Shown piece after piece: positions 8,134 to 16,090 of a DNA stretch of 34,015 bases. The stretch is from JBHJGP01 sp050331695 (GTDB lineage Bacteria; Pseudomonadota; Alphaproteobacteria; Geminicoccales; Geminicoccaceae). A program made the position numbers and the translations under genes. Location of the stretch: positions 1 to 34,015 of the forward strand of contig JBHJGP010000035.1 of the NCBI GenBank assembly GCA_050331695.1, read 5' to 3'. A model generated the notes under the pieces. The model was not told where the DNA came from and ran no database searches. It was given only the letters and a program-made list of their open reading frames with translations. How positions within the stretch are numbered: the stretch's first letter is position 1; each line of letters opens with the position of its first letter.

Positions 8134-8613
8134 ATGATGGAGCGGCCGGCGCTGGCCATGGTCCATCCCGACATGGCGCCCAACGTGGCGGCAGCCCTTC
8201 GTCTGGCCGCCTGCCTCGATCTGAGACTTCATCTGATCGAGCCATTCGGTTTCGTCTGGGACGAAAGGCGGGTCCGTCGGGTCGTCATGGACTATCTCGA
8301 TCTGGCGACACCGATCCGCCATCGATCGCTGACCGCTTTCCTTGCTCAACGGACCGCGGACGCTCGGCGTTTGGTGCTACTGTCCACCAGAGGCTCCATC
8401 GCCTACACCGAATTCGAGTTCGCGAACCGCGATCTGATCGCGTTCGGCAGCGAGAGCCGGGGCGCGCCTGACGCGCTGTTCGATCAGGCCGATGTCTGCT
8501 TGACGATACCCATGGCTCACGGTGCCCGCAGCCTGAACGTGGTGACGGCGATGGCCATGGTCGCGGGCGAAGCGATCCGGCAATGCGAGAGGAAAGGACG
8601 GGGTGGTGGCTGA
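8134..8613 (+). CDS. trmL: tRNA (cytidine/uridine-34 2'-O)-methyltransferase, TrmL-like SPOUT family
   Basis: A 159-residue cytoplasmic SPOUT methyltransferase, the size of E. coli TrmL, which methylates the ribose of the wobble base in certain tRNA-Leu species using SAM. Visible family motifs are the N-terminal APN (N17), LHLIEPFGFVWDERRVRR (33-50), the SAM-knot segment FGSESRG (104-110) and IPMAHGARSLNV (125-136). The ATG at 8134 follows GGAGGA by 8 bases; ATGs at 8137 and 8116 are alternatives. The 3' end overlaps hemF by 11 bases. The gene is divergent from petABC. Confidence 0.88.
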   Translation: MMERPALAMVHPDMAPNVAAALRLAACLDLRLHLIEPFGFVWDERRVRRVVMDYLDLATPIRHRSLTAFLAQRTADARRLVLLSTRGSIAYTEFEFANRDLIAFGSESRGAPDALFDQADVCLTIPMAHGARSLNVVTAMAMVAGEAIRQCERKGRGGG

Positions 8614-9463
8614 TCGACAGACGGATGGGCTAAAGGCCGAGGCGCAAAGCTGGTTCGAAAGCTTGCGCGACCGGATCTGCGCGGCTTTCGAGGATTTGGA
8701 GGATCGTTGTTCGAACGGCCAGAGCCAAAGCTGGTCGCCGGGGCGCTTTATCCGCAAGTCCTGGGACCGGCCGGGCGGCGGCGGCGGCGTCATGTCGATC
8801 ATGCAGGAGGGGCGCGTCTTCGAGAAGGTCGGCGTCAATGTCTCCACCGTCTGGGGAACCTTCGATCCCGCTTTTGCCCCGAAGGTGAGGGGAGCCGCCG
8901 AAGATCCGCGTTTTTGGGCGAGTGGCATCTCGCTGGTCGCCCATCCCCGCTCGCCCCTGGTTCCGCCGGCCCATATGAACACGCGCCACATCGTCACCCA
9001 GGAGGCGTGGTTCGGGGGCGGCGCCGACCTCAATCCGATCTATCCAGACGATGCCGAGACGGCGCGGTTTCACGGTGAGCTCAAGAAAGCCTGCGACAAC
9101 TTTCGGGCGGACGCCTACGACGAGTACAAAGCCTGGGCCGACCGCTACTTTTTCATTCCCCACAGGAACGAGCCCCGGGGGGTCGGCGGGATCTTCTACG
9201 ATGACCTGATCGGTGATCTGGATGCCGGCTTCGCCTTTACCAAGGCCGTCGGCGGCGCGTTTCTCACCATCTATCCGGAGCTGGTCGCGGCGAAGATGGA
9301 TCGTTCCTGGAGCGAAGAGCAGCGACGTTGGCAATTGGTCCGACGCGGGCGCTATGTCGAATTCAATCTGATCTACGATCGTGGTACGCAATTTGGCCTG
9401 AAGACTGGCGGCAATCCCGAAGCTATTCTGATGTCCCTGCCGCCGGTCGTAACCTGGCCTTAG
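8603..9463 (+). CDS. hemF: Oxygen-dependent coproporphyrinogen III oxidase
   Basis: A 286-residue cytoplasmic enzyme that converts coproporphyrinogen III to protoporphyrinogen IX with O2, a late step of haem synthesis. Family hallmarks are SWDRPGGGGGVMSIM, NVSTVWG, MNTRHIVTQ, WFGGGADLNP, RGVGGIFYDD and the C-terminal RRGRYVEFNLIYDRGTQFGL. It ends PPVVTWP. The start is one of two adjacent GTG codons (8603 or 8606) preceded by AGGAAAGGA, and it overlaps the trmL stop, implying translational coupling. Its position opposite petABC fits joint regulation of haem supply and cytochrome synthesis. Confidence 0.95.
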   Translation: MVADRQTDGLKAEAQSWFESLRDRICAAFEDLEDRCSNGQSQSWSPGRFIRKSWDRPGGGGGVMSIMQEGRVFEKVGVNVSTVWGTFDPAFAPKVRGAAEDPRFWASGISLVAHPRSPLVPPAHMNTRHIVTQEAWFGGGADLNPIYPDDAETARFHGELKKACDNFRADAYDEYKAWADRYFFIPHRNEPRGVGGIFYDDLIGDLDAGFAFTKAVGGAFLTIYPELVAAKMDRSWSEEQRRWQLVRRGRYVEFNLIYDRGTQFGLKTGGNPEAILMSLPPVVTWP

Positions 9464-9507
9464 AGGCCGAAGCGCTCCCCGAACGCTCCAGACGAAAGCG
9501 ATCTTCG

Positions 9508-10044
9508 ATGGATCTGAACAAGATACCGCCCGGCGACAATCCTCCGGAAGAAATCAACGTGCTGATCGAGGTGCCGCTTCGCTCGGACCCGATCAAGTAT
9601 GAGTTCGACAAGGCGAGCGGCGGTATTTTCGTTGATCGCTATCTCTACACGACCATGTTCTACCCGTGCAATTACGGCTTCATTCCCAACACGCTGTATG
9701 AAGATGGTGATCCTGTCGACGTGCTCGTGGTAGGGCGCATGCCTTTGGTTCCCGGTTGCATCCTGCGCTCTCGGCCGATCGGTGTGCTCGAGCTCGAGGA
9801 TGAGGCGGGGCGTGACGAAAAACTCCTGGCCGTGCCGATTCCAAAGATTTCCTTATTGTACGAGAAGGTCACCTCGTTCGAGGACCTGCCGGAAATCGAG
9901 CTCAAGCGCATTCAGCACTTCTTTGAGCATTATAAAGATCTGGAGCCGCACAAATGGACGCGGGTCGGCAGTTGGGCCGGAGCCGATGTCGCCAAGCGCC
10001 TGATCATGGAATCGATCGACCGTCTCGCCGAAGACGCGGCCTGA
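9508..10044 (+). CDS. ppa: Inorganic pyrophosphatase (family I)
   Basis: A 178-residue soluble family I pyrophosphatase, which hydrolyses PPi to phosphate and so drives biosynthetic reactions. The metal-binding signature DGDPVD (D66, D68, D71) matches E. coli D65, D67, D70. Other conserved blocks are KYEFDK, RYLYTTMFYPCNYGF and the C-terminal HYKDLEPHKW. The ATG at 9508 gives the normal N-terminus (MDLNKIPPGDNPP); the frame is open further upstream, but that part overlaps hemF and has no family similarity. It lies 44 bases after hemF and 7 bases before the DUF2889 gene, in a likely operon. Confidence 0.96.
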   Translation: MDLNKIPPGDNPPEEINVLIEVPLRSDPIKYEFDKASGGIFVDRYLYTTMFYPCNYGFIPNTLYEDGDPVDVLVVGRMPLVPGCILRSRPIGVLELEDEAGRDEKLLAVPIPKISLLYEKVTSFEDLPEIELKRIQHFFEHYKDLEPHKWTRVGSWAGADVAKRLIMESIDRLAEDAA

Positions 10045-10051
10045 GCCCGCC

Positions 10052-10609
10052 GTGCCCCTGCCACGCGAGGTCGAGCGCGAACCGGTCCATCAGCGGGACA
10101 TCCTCTGCCGCGGCTTCAAGAGACGGGACGGTCTTTGGGACATCGAAGGCCGTCTCACCGATACCAAAAGCTACCCGTTCTCGAATGCCTGGCGGGGCAC
10201 GATTGAGCCCGGAGAACCGCTCCACGACATGTGGCTTCGCCTGACCGTCGACGATCAATTGACGGTCCGGGACGTGGCCGCGGCCAGCGATGCGGTGCCC
10301 TTCGCCATCTGTCCGGCAATCACGCCGGCGTTCAAAAAACTGATCGGCCTGACCATCGGTCCGGGCTGGCGGCGGGAGGTGAGGGCACGCGTCGGCGGCG
10401 TTCAAGGCTGCACCCATCTCGTCGAACTGCTGGGGCCGCTCGCGACCACGGCTTTCCAGACCGTGCTCGCAGCGCGGACCAAGGAAACCAAAGATGACGG
10501 TGAAGAGAGAGTGCCGGGCCACTTGGACAGCTGCCACGCGCTTCGCCGGGATGGACCCGTGGTCCGCAAGCACTATTCCAAGTGGTATAGGCAGCCGTCG
10601 TCGGGCTAG
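10052..10609 (+). CDS. DUF2889 family protein of unknown function
   Basis: A 185-residue soluble protein I recognise as DUF2889 from conserved blocks such as RDGLWDIEGRLTDTK, GEPLHDMWLRLT, AICPAITPAFKKLIGL and GCTHLVELLGPLATTAFQT. No function is established. No signal peptide or membrane segment is visible. The start is a GTG 7 bases after the ppa stop; no better start exists. The stop codon shares the palindromic CTAG with the stop codon of the convergent bolA gene. It appears to be the last gene of the trmL-hemF-ppa run. Confidence 0.82.
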   Translation: MPLPREVEREPVHQRDILCRGFKRRDGLWDIEGRLTDTKSYPFSNAWRGTIEPGEPLHDMWLRLTVDDQLTVRDVAAASDAVPFAICPAITPAFKKLIGLTIGPGWRREVRARVGGVQGCTHLVELLGPLATTAFQTVLAARTKETKDDGEERVPGHLDSCHALRRDGPVVRKHYSKWYRQPSSG

Positions 10610-10890
10610 CTGTCCGGGTACTCGGATACAGGGGCCTCGAGCTCCAGGGCCAGTGCGTGCACCCGCTCTTTCAGCAGGTCATCCAGCAGCTTGTAGACAT
10701 GCCTCTGGCGCTCTAATCGGCTCATTTCATTGAATATCGAGGCGCTGGCTCGGATGCGAAAATGGGTCTCACCTTCCGGCCGCCAACCGCCATGGCCCTC
10801 GTGTTTCGCCGACTCGTCAATGACTTCCAGTCGTAAAGGCGCCAGGTCTTTCGTCAATCTTCGTTCAATTTCTCGCGCAATTCTTGGCAT
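10606..10890 (-). CDS. bolA: BolA family protein
   Basis: A 94-residue BolA-fold protein (MPRIAREIERRLTKDL, DESAKHEGHGG, ETHFRIRASASIFNEMSRLERQRHVYKLL). BolA proteins pair with monothiol glutaredoxins and share an Fe-S cluster through conserved His residues; candidates here are H30/H33, H64 and H78 (KERVHALAL). They act in iron sensing, cluster trafficking or morphology and stress control. The ATG at 10890 has AAGGA 9 bases upstream. The gene converges on DUF2889, with overlapping stop codons, and is divergent from the XRE regulator. Which BolA subtype it is cannot be settled by eye. Confidence 0.9.
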   Translation of the reverse strand: MPRIAREIERRLTKDLAPLRLEVIDESAKHEGHGGWRPEGETHFRIRASASIFNEMSRLERQRHVYKLLDDLLKERVHALALELEAPVSEYPDS

Positions 10891-11183
10891 TTTGACAGTT
10901 CCTTGAGGATTTCTCACCTCTACGTGTGGTATGAGGAACGAGCACAAAACCAACGCGTCTTACTATGGTGCTGTGTTTTTGGGTGTATTTGGTTCCATTG
11001 GTTCCCGTTATGCGTGTTACACGCCAAAGTTGAAGGTGTTGGAGGCATCGCCACTTTTGAAAAGTCCTGCATATCGTCAGGGCGACAGAAGCTCCCACGC
11101 TACCGTGGGTGAGTGGCACGTCCGAATGCCCGCCGGTGCAGCATGCTGGGCCGGCTGAAACCTAGGTAGGGATGGAGACGACC
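10891..11183. promoter_or_regulatory. Divergent control region between bolA and the XRE regulator
   Basis: About 290 bases, AT-richer than the genes (about 45% G+C in 10921-10980), with no convincing ORF. It contains an 8-base direct repeat TTGGTTCC at 10989-10996 and 10998-11005, and an inverted repeat GCGTG-TTA-CACGC at 11012-11024. It also contains a perfect 6-bp hairpin CCCACG-CTAC-CGTGGG at 11094-11109. The hairpin has no T-run, so it is not an obvious terminator; it could lie in the regulator's 5' leader. Roles are inferred. Confidence 0.4.
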
Positions 11184-11606
11184 ATGACCATGATTGCTAG
11201 ACCCGTCAATCAGCCCGGTCCCGGACGATCGCGGGCTCAGGATGTCGACCGTTACGTAGGCGCGCGCATGCGTGAGCGCCGGATCATGTTGGGTCTCACC
11301 CAACAGCAGATGGCGGAGCTGATCGGTGTCACCTATCAGCAGGCCCACAAATATGAGAAGGGCATCAATCGCATCGCCGCCGGCCGTCTCTACAATATCG
11401 CCCGGGCGCTTGGCGTCGACGTCAGCTACTTCTTCGACGGCATGGGCGATATGGAAGGCTTCAGGCCAACCAACCAGCAGCGCATGCTTCTGGAATTGGC
11501 GCGCAACTTCATCTCGATGCCGAGCCGCCGCCATCAGGAAGCATTGTGTTCGCTGGCCCGCGCCCTTGCGGATGAAAGCAACATCGTGAACGGCACGCCC
11601 GAGTAA
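11184..11606 (+). CDS. XRE-family helix-turn-helix transcriptional regulator
   Basis: A 140-residue DNA-binding protein. The XRE HTH covers about residues 24-78: VGARMRERRIMLGLTQQQMA, then the recognition helix TYQQAHKYEKGINRI. This is followed by a short C-terminal region (NQQRMLLELARNFISMPSRR) that may oligomerise or sense a signal. It resembles the small single-domain regulators common in Rhizobiales and Rhodospirillales. The ATG at 11184 has GGAG 6 bases upstream; ATGs at 11172 and 11190 are alternatives. Targets are unknown; the palindrome at 11012-11024 is a candidate autoregulatory site. Confidence 0.88.
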   Translation: MTMIARPVNQPGPGRSRAQDVDRYVGARMRERRIMLGLTQQQMAELIGVTYQQAHKYEKGINRIAAGRLYNIARALGVDVSYFFDGMGDMEGFRPTNQQRMLLELARNFISMPSRRHQEALCSLARALADESNIVNGTPE

Positions 11607-11658
11607 CAGATACCATTGTCCCGATCACGTTTTGGATCAATTTTGAGGTCGTTTCTAC

Positions 11659-12651
11659 TCACCCGTCGAGTGTGACCGGTCGGCCCTCGCGCAAGGATGT
11701 GAAGGCGGCATCGGCCAGGGCCAAGGCTCGCCGACCGTCCTCGAAGCCAACGCTGGGCGGTGTCCGGCCGGTCACGCAGTCGATGAAATGATCCAGCTCA
11801 TCGACATAAGCTTGCGCATAACGCTCGATGAAGAAGTCGAGCAGAGGATCCTTGGCTGCGGTCGTGTCGGCGCCGAAGATTTCGACCGACGTGGCTCGCC
11901 AGTTGCCAGCCTGGATCATGCCCTCGGTGCCGTGGATCTCGATCCGTTGATCGTAGCCGTAAACGGCGCGCCTCGAATTGTTGATATGGCAAAGCGCTCC
12001 GGATCGAGCGCGCAGGACGATCATGGCACTGTCGATATCGTCCAGCGCCTTCGCATTCTGGTCGAAAAGGGCGGCGCCGGTGGCGTAGACCTCATCGAAC
12101 TCGCCCAAGAAGAACCGAGCCAGATCGAAGTCGTGAATGGTCATATCGCGAAACAGACCGCCGGAGACCTCCAGATAGCCCTTGGGCGGCGGACCGGGAT
12201 CCCGGCTGATGATGATCAGCTGTTCGGGCCGACCGATCAAGCCCCGCTGCAAGCGCTCGCGGAGCGAGCGGAACGACGGGTCGAAGCGGCGGTTGAAGCC
12301 TAGTTGAACGATGGGGTTGAGGGGACCAATCTCGCTCCAACAGGCGTCCACGCGCGCCATATCCAGATCGATCGGCTTTTCGCACAAGACAGCCTTGCCC
12401 GCCTTGGTGGCCGCTGTCAGCAGGTCGACATGGGTGTCGGTCGAAGACGCGATCAGGACCGCGTCGACGTCCTCGCCGAGAGCCTCTTCAACCCGCGTCA
12501 CCGCCGTGGCCCCGGTTTGATCCGCCACGGTGTTCGCCGCCGGCTCAGCCACGTCGAACACTCTCGTCAGCGTGGCGCGGTGACTGGCCTGGATGTTGCG
12601 CGCATGCATCGCGCCAATCCGGCCGGCTCCCATCAGCGCGAAGCGGACCAT
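11659..12651 (-). CDS. iolG: Gfo/Idh/MocA oxidoreductase, probable inositol 2-dehydrogenase
   Basis: A 330-residue NAD-dependent oxidoreductase. The N-terminal Rossmann motif is GAGRIG (8-13), the family EKP motif is at 91-93, and the catalytic pair is D169 and H173 in RDMTIHDFD, as in B. subtilis inositol dehydrogenase. The likely reaction is myo-inositol to scyllo-inosose, although related sugar substrates cannot be excluded. The ATG at 12651 follows GGAGGA by 6 bases. It lies 13 bases after the MATE exporter gene in the same direction. No iolBCDE genes are in the window, but an IolA/MmsA-type dehydrogenase is encoded at 18862. Confidence 0.82.
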   Translation of the reverse strand: MVRFALMGAGRIGAMHARNIQASHRATLTRVFDVAEPAANTVADQTGATAVTRVEEALGEDVDAVLIASSTDTHVDLLTAATKAGKAVLCEKPIDLDMARVDACWSEIGPLNPIVQLGFNRRFDPSFRSLRERLQRGLIGRPEQLIIISRDPGPPPKGYLEVSGGLFRDMTIHDFDLARFFLGEFDEVYATGAALFDQNAKALDDIDSAMIVLRARSGALCHINNSRRAVYGYDQRIEIHGTEGMIQAGNWRATSVEIFGADTTAAKDPLLDFFIERYAQAYVDELDHFIDCVTGRTPPSVGFEDGRRALALADAAFTSLREGRPVTLDG

Positions 12652-12664
12652 GGTCTTTCCTCCC

Positions 12665-14035
12665 TCACGAAACGGCTTCTCGTTGTAGCGCCGGACGATC
12701 ATGGCCCGCCAGTCGCTCGAAGCGGATGATGGTCGAAACAGCCACCACCGCCAAGCCGATGACCAGACCGATGAGAAGGCCCGTACCCTGCCAGTCGACG
12801 ACGAAGGCCAGGATTGCGCTGGCCGGCATGCCGATCAGCCAATAGCCGACGAGCGCAAAAATCATCGGCACCCGAGTATCGCTCAGACCTCTCAAAACAC
12901 CGAGACCCACCACCTGCAGGCCGTCGAACAGCTGGAACGCGGCGACCACCATGAGATAGAGTACGGCCGTTTCGAGCACGACCGAGCGATTGGGTATCTC
13001 CGCGCCCAAATATAAGGACGCAAGCGTTTCGGCGAAAAGCGCGATCGTGATGGCGGCGACGGCCATGAAGCCGGCCGCCACGACCAGGCTGACCCGTCCC
13101 GCCATCAGACGGTGGGTCGGCCGGCCAGCGCCGCCGTGAAGAGCGACCCGGATGGTTGCGGCCTGAGCCAAGCCCAGCGGCACCATGAAGGTGACCGCGG
13201 CGATCTGGATGGCCACCTGGTGTGCAGCCAGCTCAATGGTGCCGATCCAGCCCATCATGATACCGGCGCCGGCGAAGATGCCGACCTCCATGATCAAGGT
13301 CACCCCGATCGGCAGGCCCAGGCGCAAGATCGATGCGAAGGTGCTCCAGTCGGGCCGCCAGAAACGGTTCAGCACCGCATAACGGCGATAGGGCCGCCGC
13401 CAAACAGCGACAGCCAGTAAGGCCAGGAAGGTAAAACTGTTGACCAGCGTTGAGGCGATGCCGGCACCGGCGATTTCCAGCCGCGGAAAACCGAAATTGC
13501 CGAAGATGAGTAGGTAATTGATCAGGGCGTTGAGAGGGATCGCGCAGAACTGAATGATGAGGATGCTTCGGGTGTGACCGAAGGCTGTGACGAAACCTCG
13601 AAGCGCGACGAAGCCGACGGCCGACACGACGCCGAAGCCCGCGCTCCTGAGGTAGATCTGGACATCGCGGGCGATTTCCGGGCTTTGACCGATCGCCTGG
13701 AGCCAAGGCTCGCTGAACCAGAGCAGGGCGATCGCCGGCGTAGTGACCAGGAAGGTGATCCACAAGCCCTGACGAACGGTGCGTCGGGCGGTTCGGGGGC
13801 GTCTCGACCCGAGCGCGTGGGCGACCATCGGCGACACCGCGCTCACCACCCCGAAACCGAACAGGACGGGGATGTGCAGGATCGCCATGCCGAGCCCGCC
13901 GGCGGCCAGCGACTGGGCATCGAGCCGGCCCAGCATCAGCGTATCGGTCGTGCCGATGGCGATATGGCCCAATTGGGTAAGAGCCAGGGGCAGGCCCAGG
14001 CTCAGGAGCGCCTCTGTCTCCTGCCGAGCAGACAT
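12665..14035 (-). CDS. MATE family multidrug/Na+ (or H+) antiporter, NorM-like
   Basis: A 456-residue inner-membrane protein with about 12 hydrophobic segments in two halves, as in MATE exporters. Typical motifs are LPLALTQLGHIAIGTTDTLMLGRLD at the first helix, VSPMVAHALG, and GLPIGVTLIMEVGIFAGAG at the start of the second half. Such proteins export cationic drugs, metabolites or dyes against an ion gradient. The product lies 13 bases upstream of iolG, so co-transcription is likely, but the substrate is unknown. The start at 14035 has a modest ribosome-binding site. Confidence 0.9.
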   Translation of the reverse strand: MSARQETEALLSLGLPLALTQLGHIAIGTTDTLMLGRLDAQSLAAGGLGMAILHIPVLFGFGVVSAVSPMVAHALGSRRPRTARRTVRQGLWITFLVTTPAIALLWFSEPWLQAIGQSPEIARDVQIYLRSAGFGVVSAVGFVALRGFVTAFGHTRSILIIQFCAIPLNALINYLLIFGNFGFPRLEIAGAGIASTLVNSFTFLALLAVAVWRRPYRRYAVLNRFWRPDWSTFASILRLGLPIGVTLIMEVGIFAGAGIMMGWIGTIELAAHQVAIQIAAVTFMVPLGLAQAATIRVALHGGAGRPTHRLMAGRVSLVVAAGFMAVAAITIALFAETLASLYLGAEIPNRSVVLETAVLYLMVVAAFQLFDGLQVVGLGVLRGLSDTRVPMIFALVGYWLIGMPASAILAFVVDWQGTGLLIGLVIGLAVVAVSTIIRFERLAGHDRPALQREAVS

Positions 14036-14120
14036 GTGCCTTGTTCCGCGAGGCTTCCAAAGATTCCGGAGCCAGGGTCTAGGGGTTAGGGCGGTGGCCG
14101 CAGCTCATGCCGCCCAGACG

Positions 14121-14987
14121 TCACGCGACCTTATAGTAACGGGACAGCCGCCGCGCACGCCTCGGATTGGTGGCGTGGGGATGAAGCGCGTAGACCCGGC
14201 GACGAAGGTCGTCCATCAGATGCTGACGGTCCTTGATCGCCATCAGATCCTGATAGGCCAAGGGCTCGCCGATCTCGATTCGTTGGGTCGATCCGATCTT
14301 GTTCGCCACCTCACGGAACAAAAGTGACAAACGAAGGGTGGTGCTCAGGTGGCTCGCGACCTGGAACAAGCGGCTGTTCTGGCCGACGAAGCAGATGGGG
14401 ACGACCGTCGCCCGGCCGGCATGGATGAGTTTGGCGGTGAAGGGCTTCCAACGGGGATCGACGGCCGGGCCGACCGCTTTGCGCGCGGTCGAGACGGTTC
14501 CGCCCGGAAAGATCACCAGGGCACCCCCGTCGCGGATCCAATTGATGGCGATCCGGCGGCTCTCCAGGTTGGTCGCGAGCGCTTCCTGGCTCTCATTGAA
14601 GTCGATCGGCAGGATGTAGGGCCGCGCTTCCGGTGAGCGGTAGAGGACACCGTTGGCCAGAACCCGAAAATCGCCGCGTCGCTGGGACACGAGATGGCTG
14701 ATCATGATGCCGTCGAGAACGCCGTAGGGGTGATTGGCGACGACGACGAGCGGCCCCGTCGCCGGCACTTGCGCCAACGCCTGCTCGGAATAGGCCAGGC
14801 GAAGTTCAAGCGCCTGGATTGCTGTCGCCCAGAAATTCCGCTCGGAATAGCCGATCGCCTGTTGCTCGAGATAGAGACGGCGCAGGCGTTTTTGCCCGGT
14901 GAGCCGCTCGATCGAACGGATGGCAAGCTGCTTGAAACGGCCATCCTTGGGGACAGCATAGGAAAAATCGGTCGATTCATCGATCAT
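14121..14987 (-). CDS. Lysophospholipid acyltransferase (PlsC/hemolysin-type) family protein
   Basis: A 288-residue membrane-associated acyltransferase. The catalytic motif reads NHPYGVLDG (H86, D92), the variant with five residues between His and Asp seen in the hemolysin/OlsA-like branch rather than NHxSxxD of PlsC. A second block, FPGGTVSTAR (160-169), is the substrate-binding motif, and VPICFVGQNSRLF follows. It probably transfers an acyl chain in phospholipid or ornithine-lipid-type synthesis; the acceptor is unknown. I took the ATG at 14987; a GTG at 14996 in frame is almost as good and neither has a strong ribosome-binding site. It is flanked by genes in the same direction. Confidence 0.82.
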   Translation of the reverse strand: MIDESTDFSYAVPKDGRFKQLAIRSIERLTGQKRLRRLYLEQQAIGYSERNFWATAIQALELRLAYSEQALAQVPATGPLVVVANHPYGVLDGIMISHLVSQRRGDFRVLANGVLYRSPEARPYILPIDFNESQEALATNLESRRIAINWIRDGGALVIFPGGTVSTARKAVGPAVDPRWKPFTAKLIHAGRATVVPICFVGQNSRLFQVASHLSTTLRLSLLFREVANKIGSTQRIEIGEPLAYQDLMAIKDRQHLMDDLRRRVYALHPHATNPRRARRLSRYYKVA

Positions 14988-15042
14988 CGTCTGCACTCAT
15001 CTGAACCGATCAACATGCAGACCCCGGCGATCCTGAGGTTAT

Positions 15043-15921
15043 CTAATGTGTAGCCTTGTTTAACAAATTTGTGACGAGGCTCGACGTATCCCAGCGGTGA
15101 CCACCGGCCTCCTGTACCCGCGCGTAGAACTGGTCCACCAGGGCGGTTACCGGAAGAGCCGCGCCGTTTCGTCTCGCTTCTTCGAAACAAATGCCGAGAT
15201 CCTTGCGCATCCAGTCGACGGCGAAACCGAAGTCGAACTCGCCCTTCACCATGGTCGGCCAGCGGTTCTCCATTTGCCAGGACTGAGCGGCACCTTTGGA
15301 AATAACCTCGAGAACCTTGTCGGTGTCGAGTTCCGCGGCCTTGGCGAAGGCGATCGCTTCGGAGAGCGCCTGAAGAAGCCCGGCAATGGCGATTTGGTTG
15401 ACCATCTTGGTGAGTTGACCGGCGCCGGCCTCGCCCATCAAAGTGACAGCTTTACCGTAGGCGCTTAGGATCGGCTGGGCCCTCTCGAACGCCTGGCTGT
15501 CGCCACCGCACATCACCGTCAGCTGACCGTTCTCGGCGCCAGCCTGACCGCCACTGACGGGCGCGTCGATGAAGCCGCATCCGCGTTCCGCCGTGGCGGC
15601 GGCGAGTTCTCTTGCCAGACTGGCCGATGCGGTTGTGTGATCGATGAGGACAGCACCTTTGCGGAGACCGGCGAGGGCGCCGTTGTCGCCGTAAACCACG
15701 CTTCTCACATCATCGTCATTGCCGACGCAGATCATCACGAAATCGGCGGCACCGGCAGCCTCACCTGGAGTCTCAGCCTGTTCACCCCCGTGATCGGATA
15801 TCCATCCTCGCGCTTTTCCCGCGCTGCGGTTATATACGACGACTTTGTGACCGTTGGCGACGAGATGGCCGGCCATGGGATAACCCATGACGCCTAATCC
15901 TAGGAACGCGCAGTCGGCCAT
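15043..15921 (-). CDS. 3-hydroxyisobutyrate dehydrogenase-like (beta-hydroxyacid) dehydrogenase
   Basis: A 292-residue NAD(P)-dependent enzyme of the 3-hydroxyisobutyrate / tartronate-semialdehyde reductase family. The N-terminal Rossmann motif is FLGLGVMGYPMA, the substrate-binding block is DAPVSGGQAGAENG, and the catalytic Lys lies in LTKMVNQ. With MmsA encoded nearby, valine degradation (3-hydroxyisobutyrate to methylmalonate semialdehyde) is an attractive role. Other family members (GarR, GLYR1-like) fit the motifs, so I give no symbol. The ATG at 15921 gives the standard N-terminus. It is divergent from pepN across 169 bases that contain a GC-rich palindrome CCGCGG-CGC-CCGCGG (15976-15990). 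Confidence 0.85.
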   Translation of the reverse strand: MADCAFLGLGVMGYPMAGHLVANGHKVVVYNRSAGKARGWISDHGGEQAETPGEAAGAADFVMICVGNDDDVRSVVYGDNGALAGLRKGAVLIDHTTASASLARELAAATAERGCGFIDAPVSGGQAGAENGQLTVMCGGDSQAFERAQPILSAYGKAVTLMGEAGAGQLTKMVNQIAIAGLLQALSEAIAFAKAAELDTDKVLEVISKGAAQSWQMENRWPTMVKGEFDFGFAVDWMRKDLGICFEEARRNGAALPVTALVDQFYARVQEAGGHRWDTSSLVTNLLNKATH

Positions 15922-16090
15922 CTCCGTTTGATCCTGTGAGGTCTCTGTCAAGGAACGCCGCGGGACGTTAGGGATCCGCGGCGCCCGCGGCAAGAGCCGC
16001 GAACGGTCAGGAGCAGATTGGGCGAGGGCCTGGGCCTCCCCACATGTCGAAGATTCCCGTCCCTAACGAGCCAAAGGACCGAGCAGCTTC

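Noticed and set aside
9440..9510. HemF ends at PPVVTWP and lacks the C-terminal extension I recall from E. coli HemF, suggesting truncation.
   Set aside because: Many alphaproteobacterial HemF proteins, as I remember them, also end close to this point, and the following 44 bases look like a normal intergenic spacer with no clear remnant.
11094..11109. Perfect hairpin considered as a transcription terminator.
   Set aside because: No T-run follows on either strand, and no gene ends upstream of it in either direction.
10903..11158. Short ORFs on both strands in the bolA/XRE intergenic region.
   Set aside because: They lack ribosome-binding sites and family-like composition, and they overlap each other in an AT-richer promoter region.
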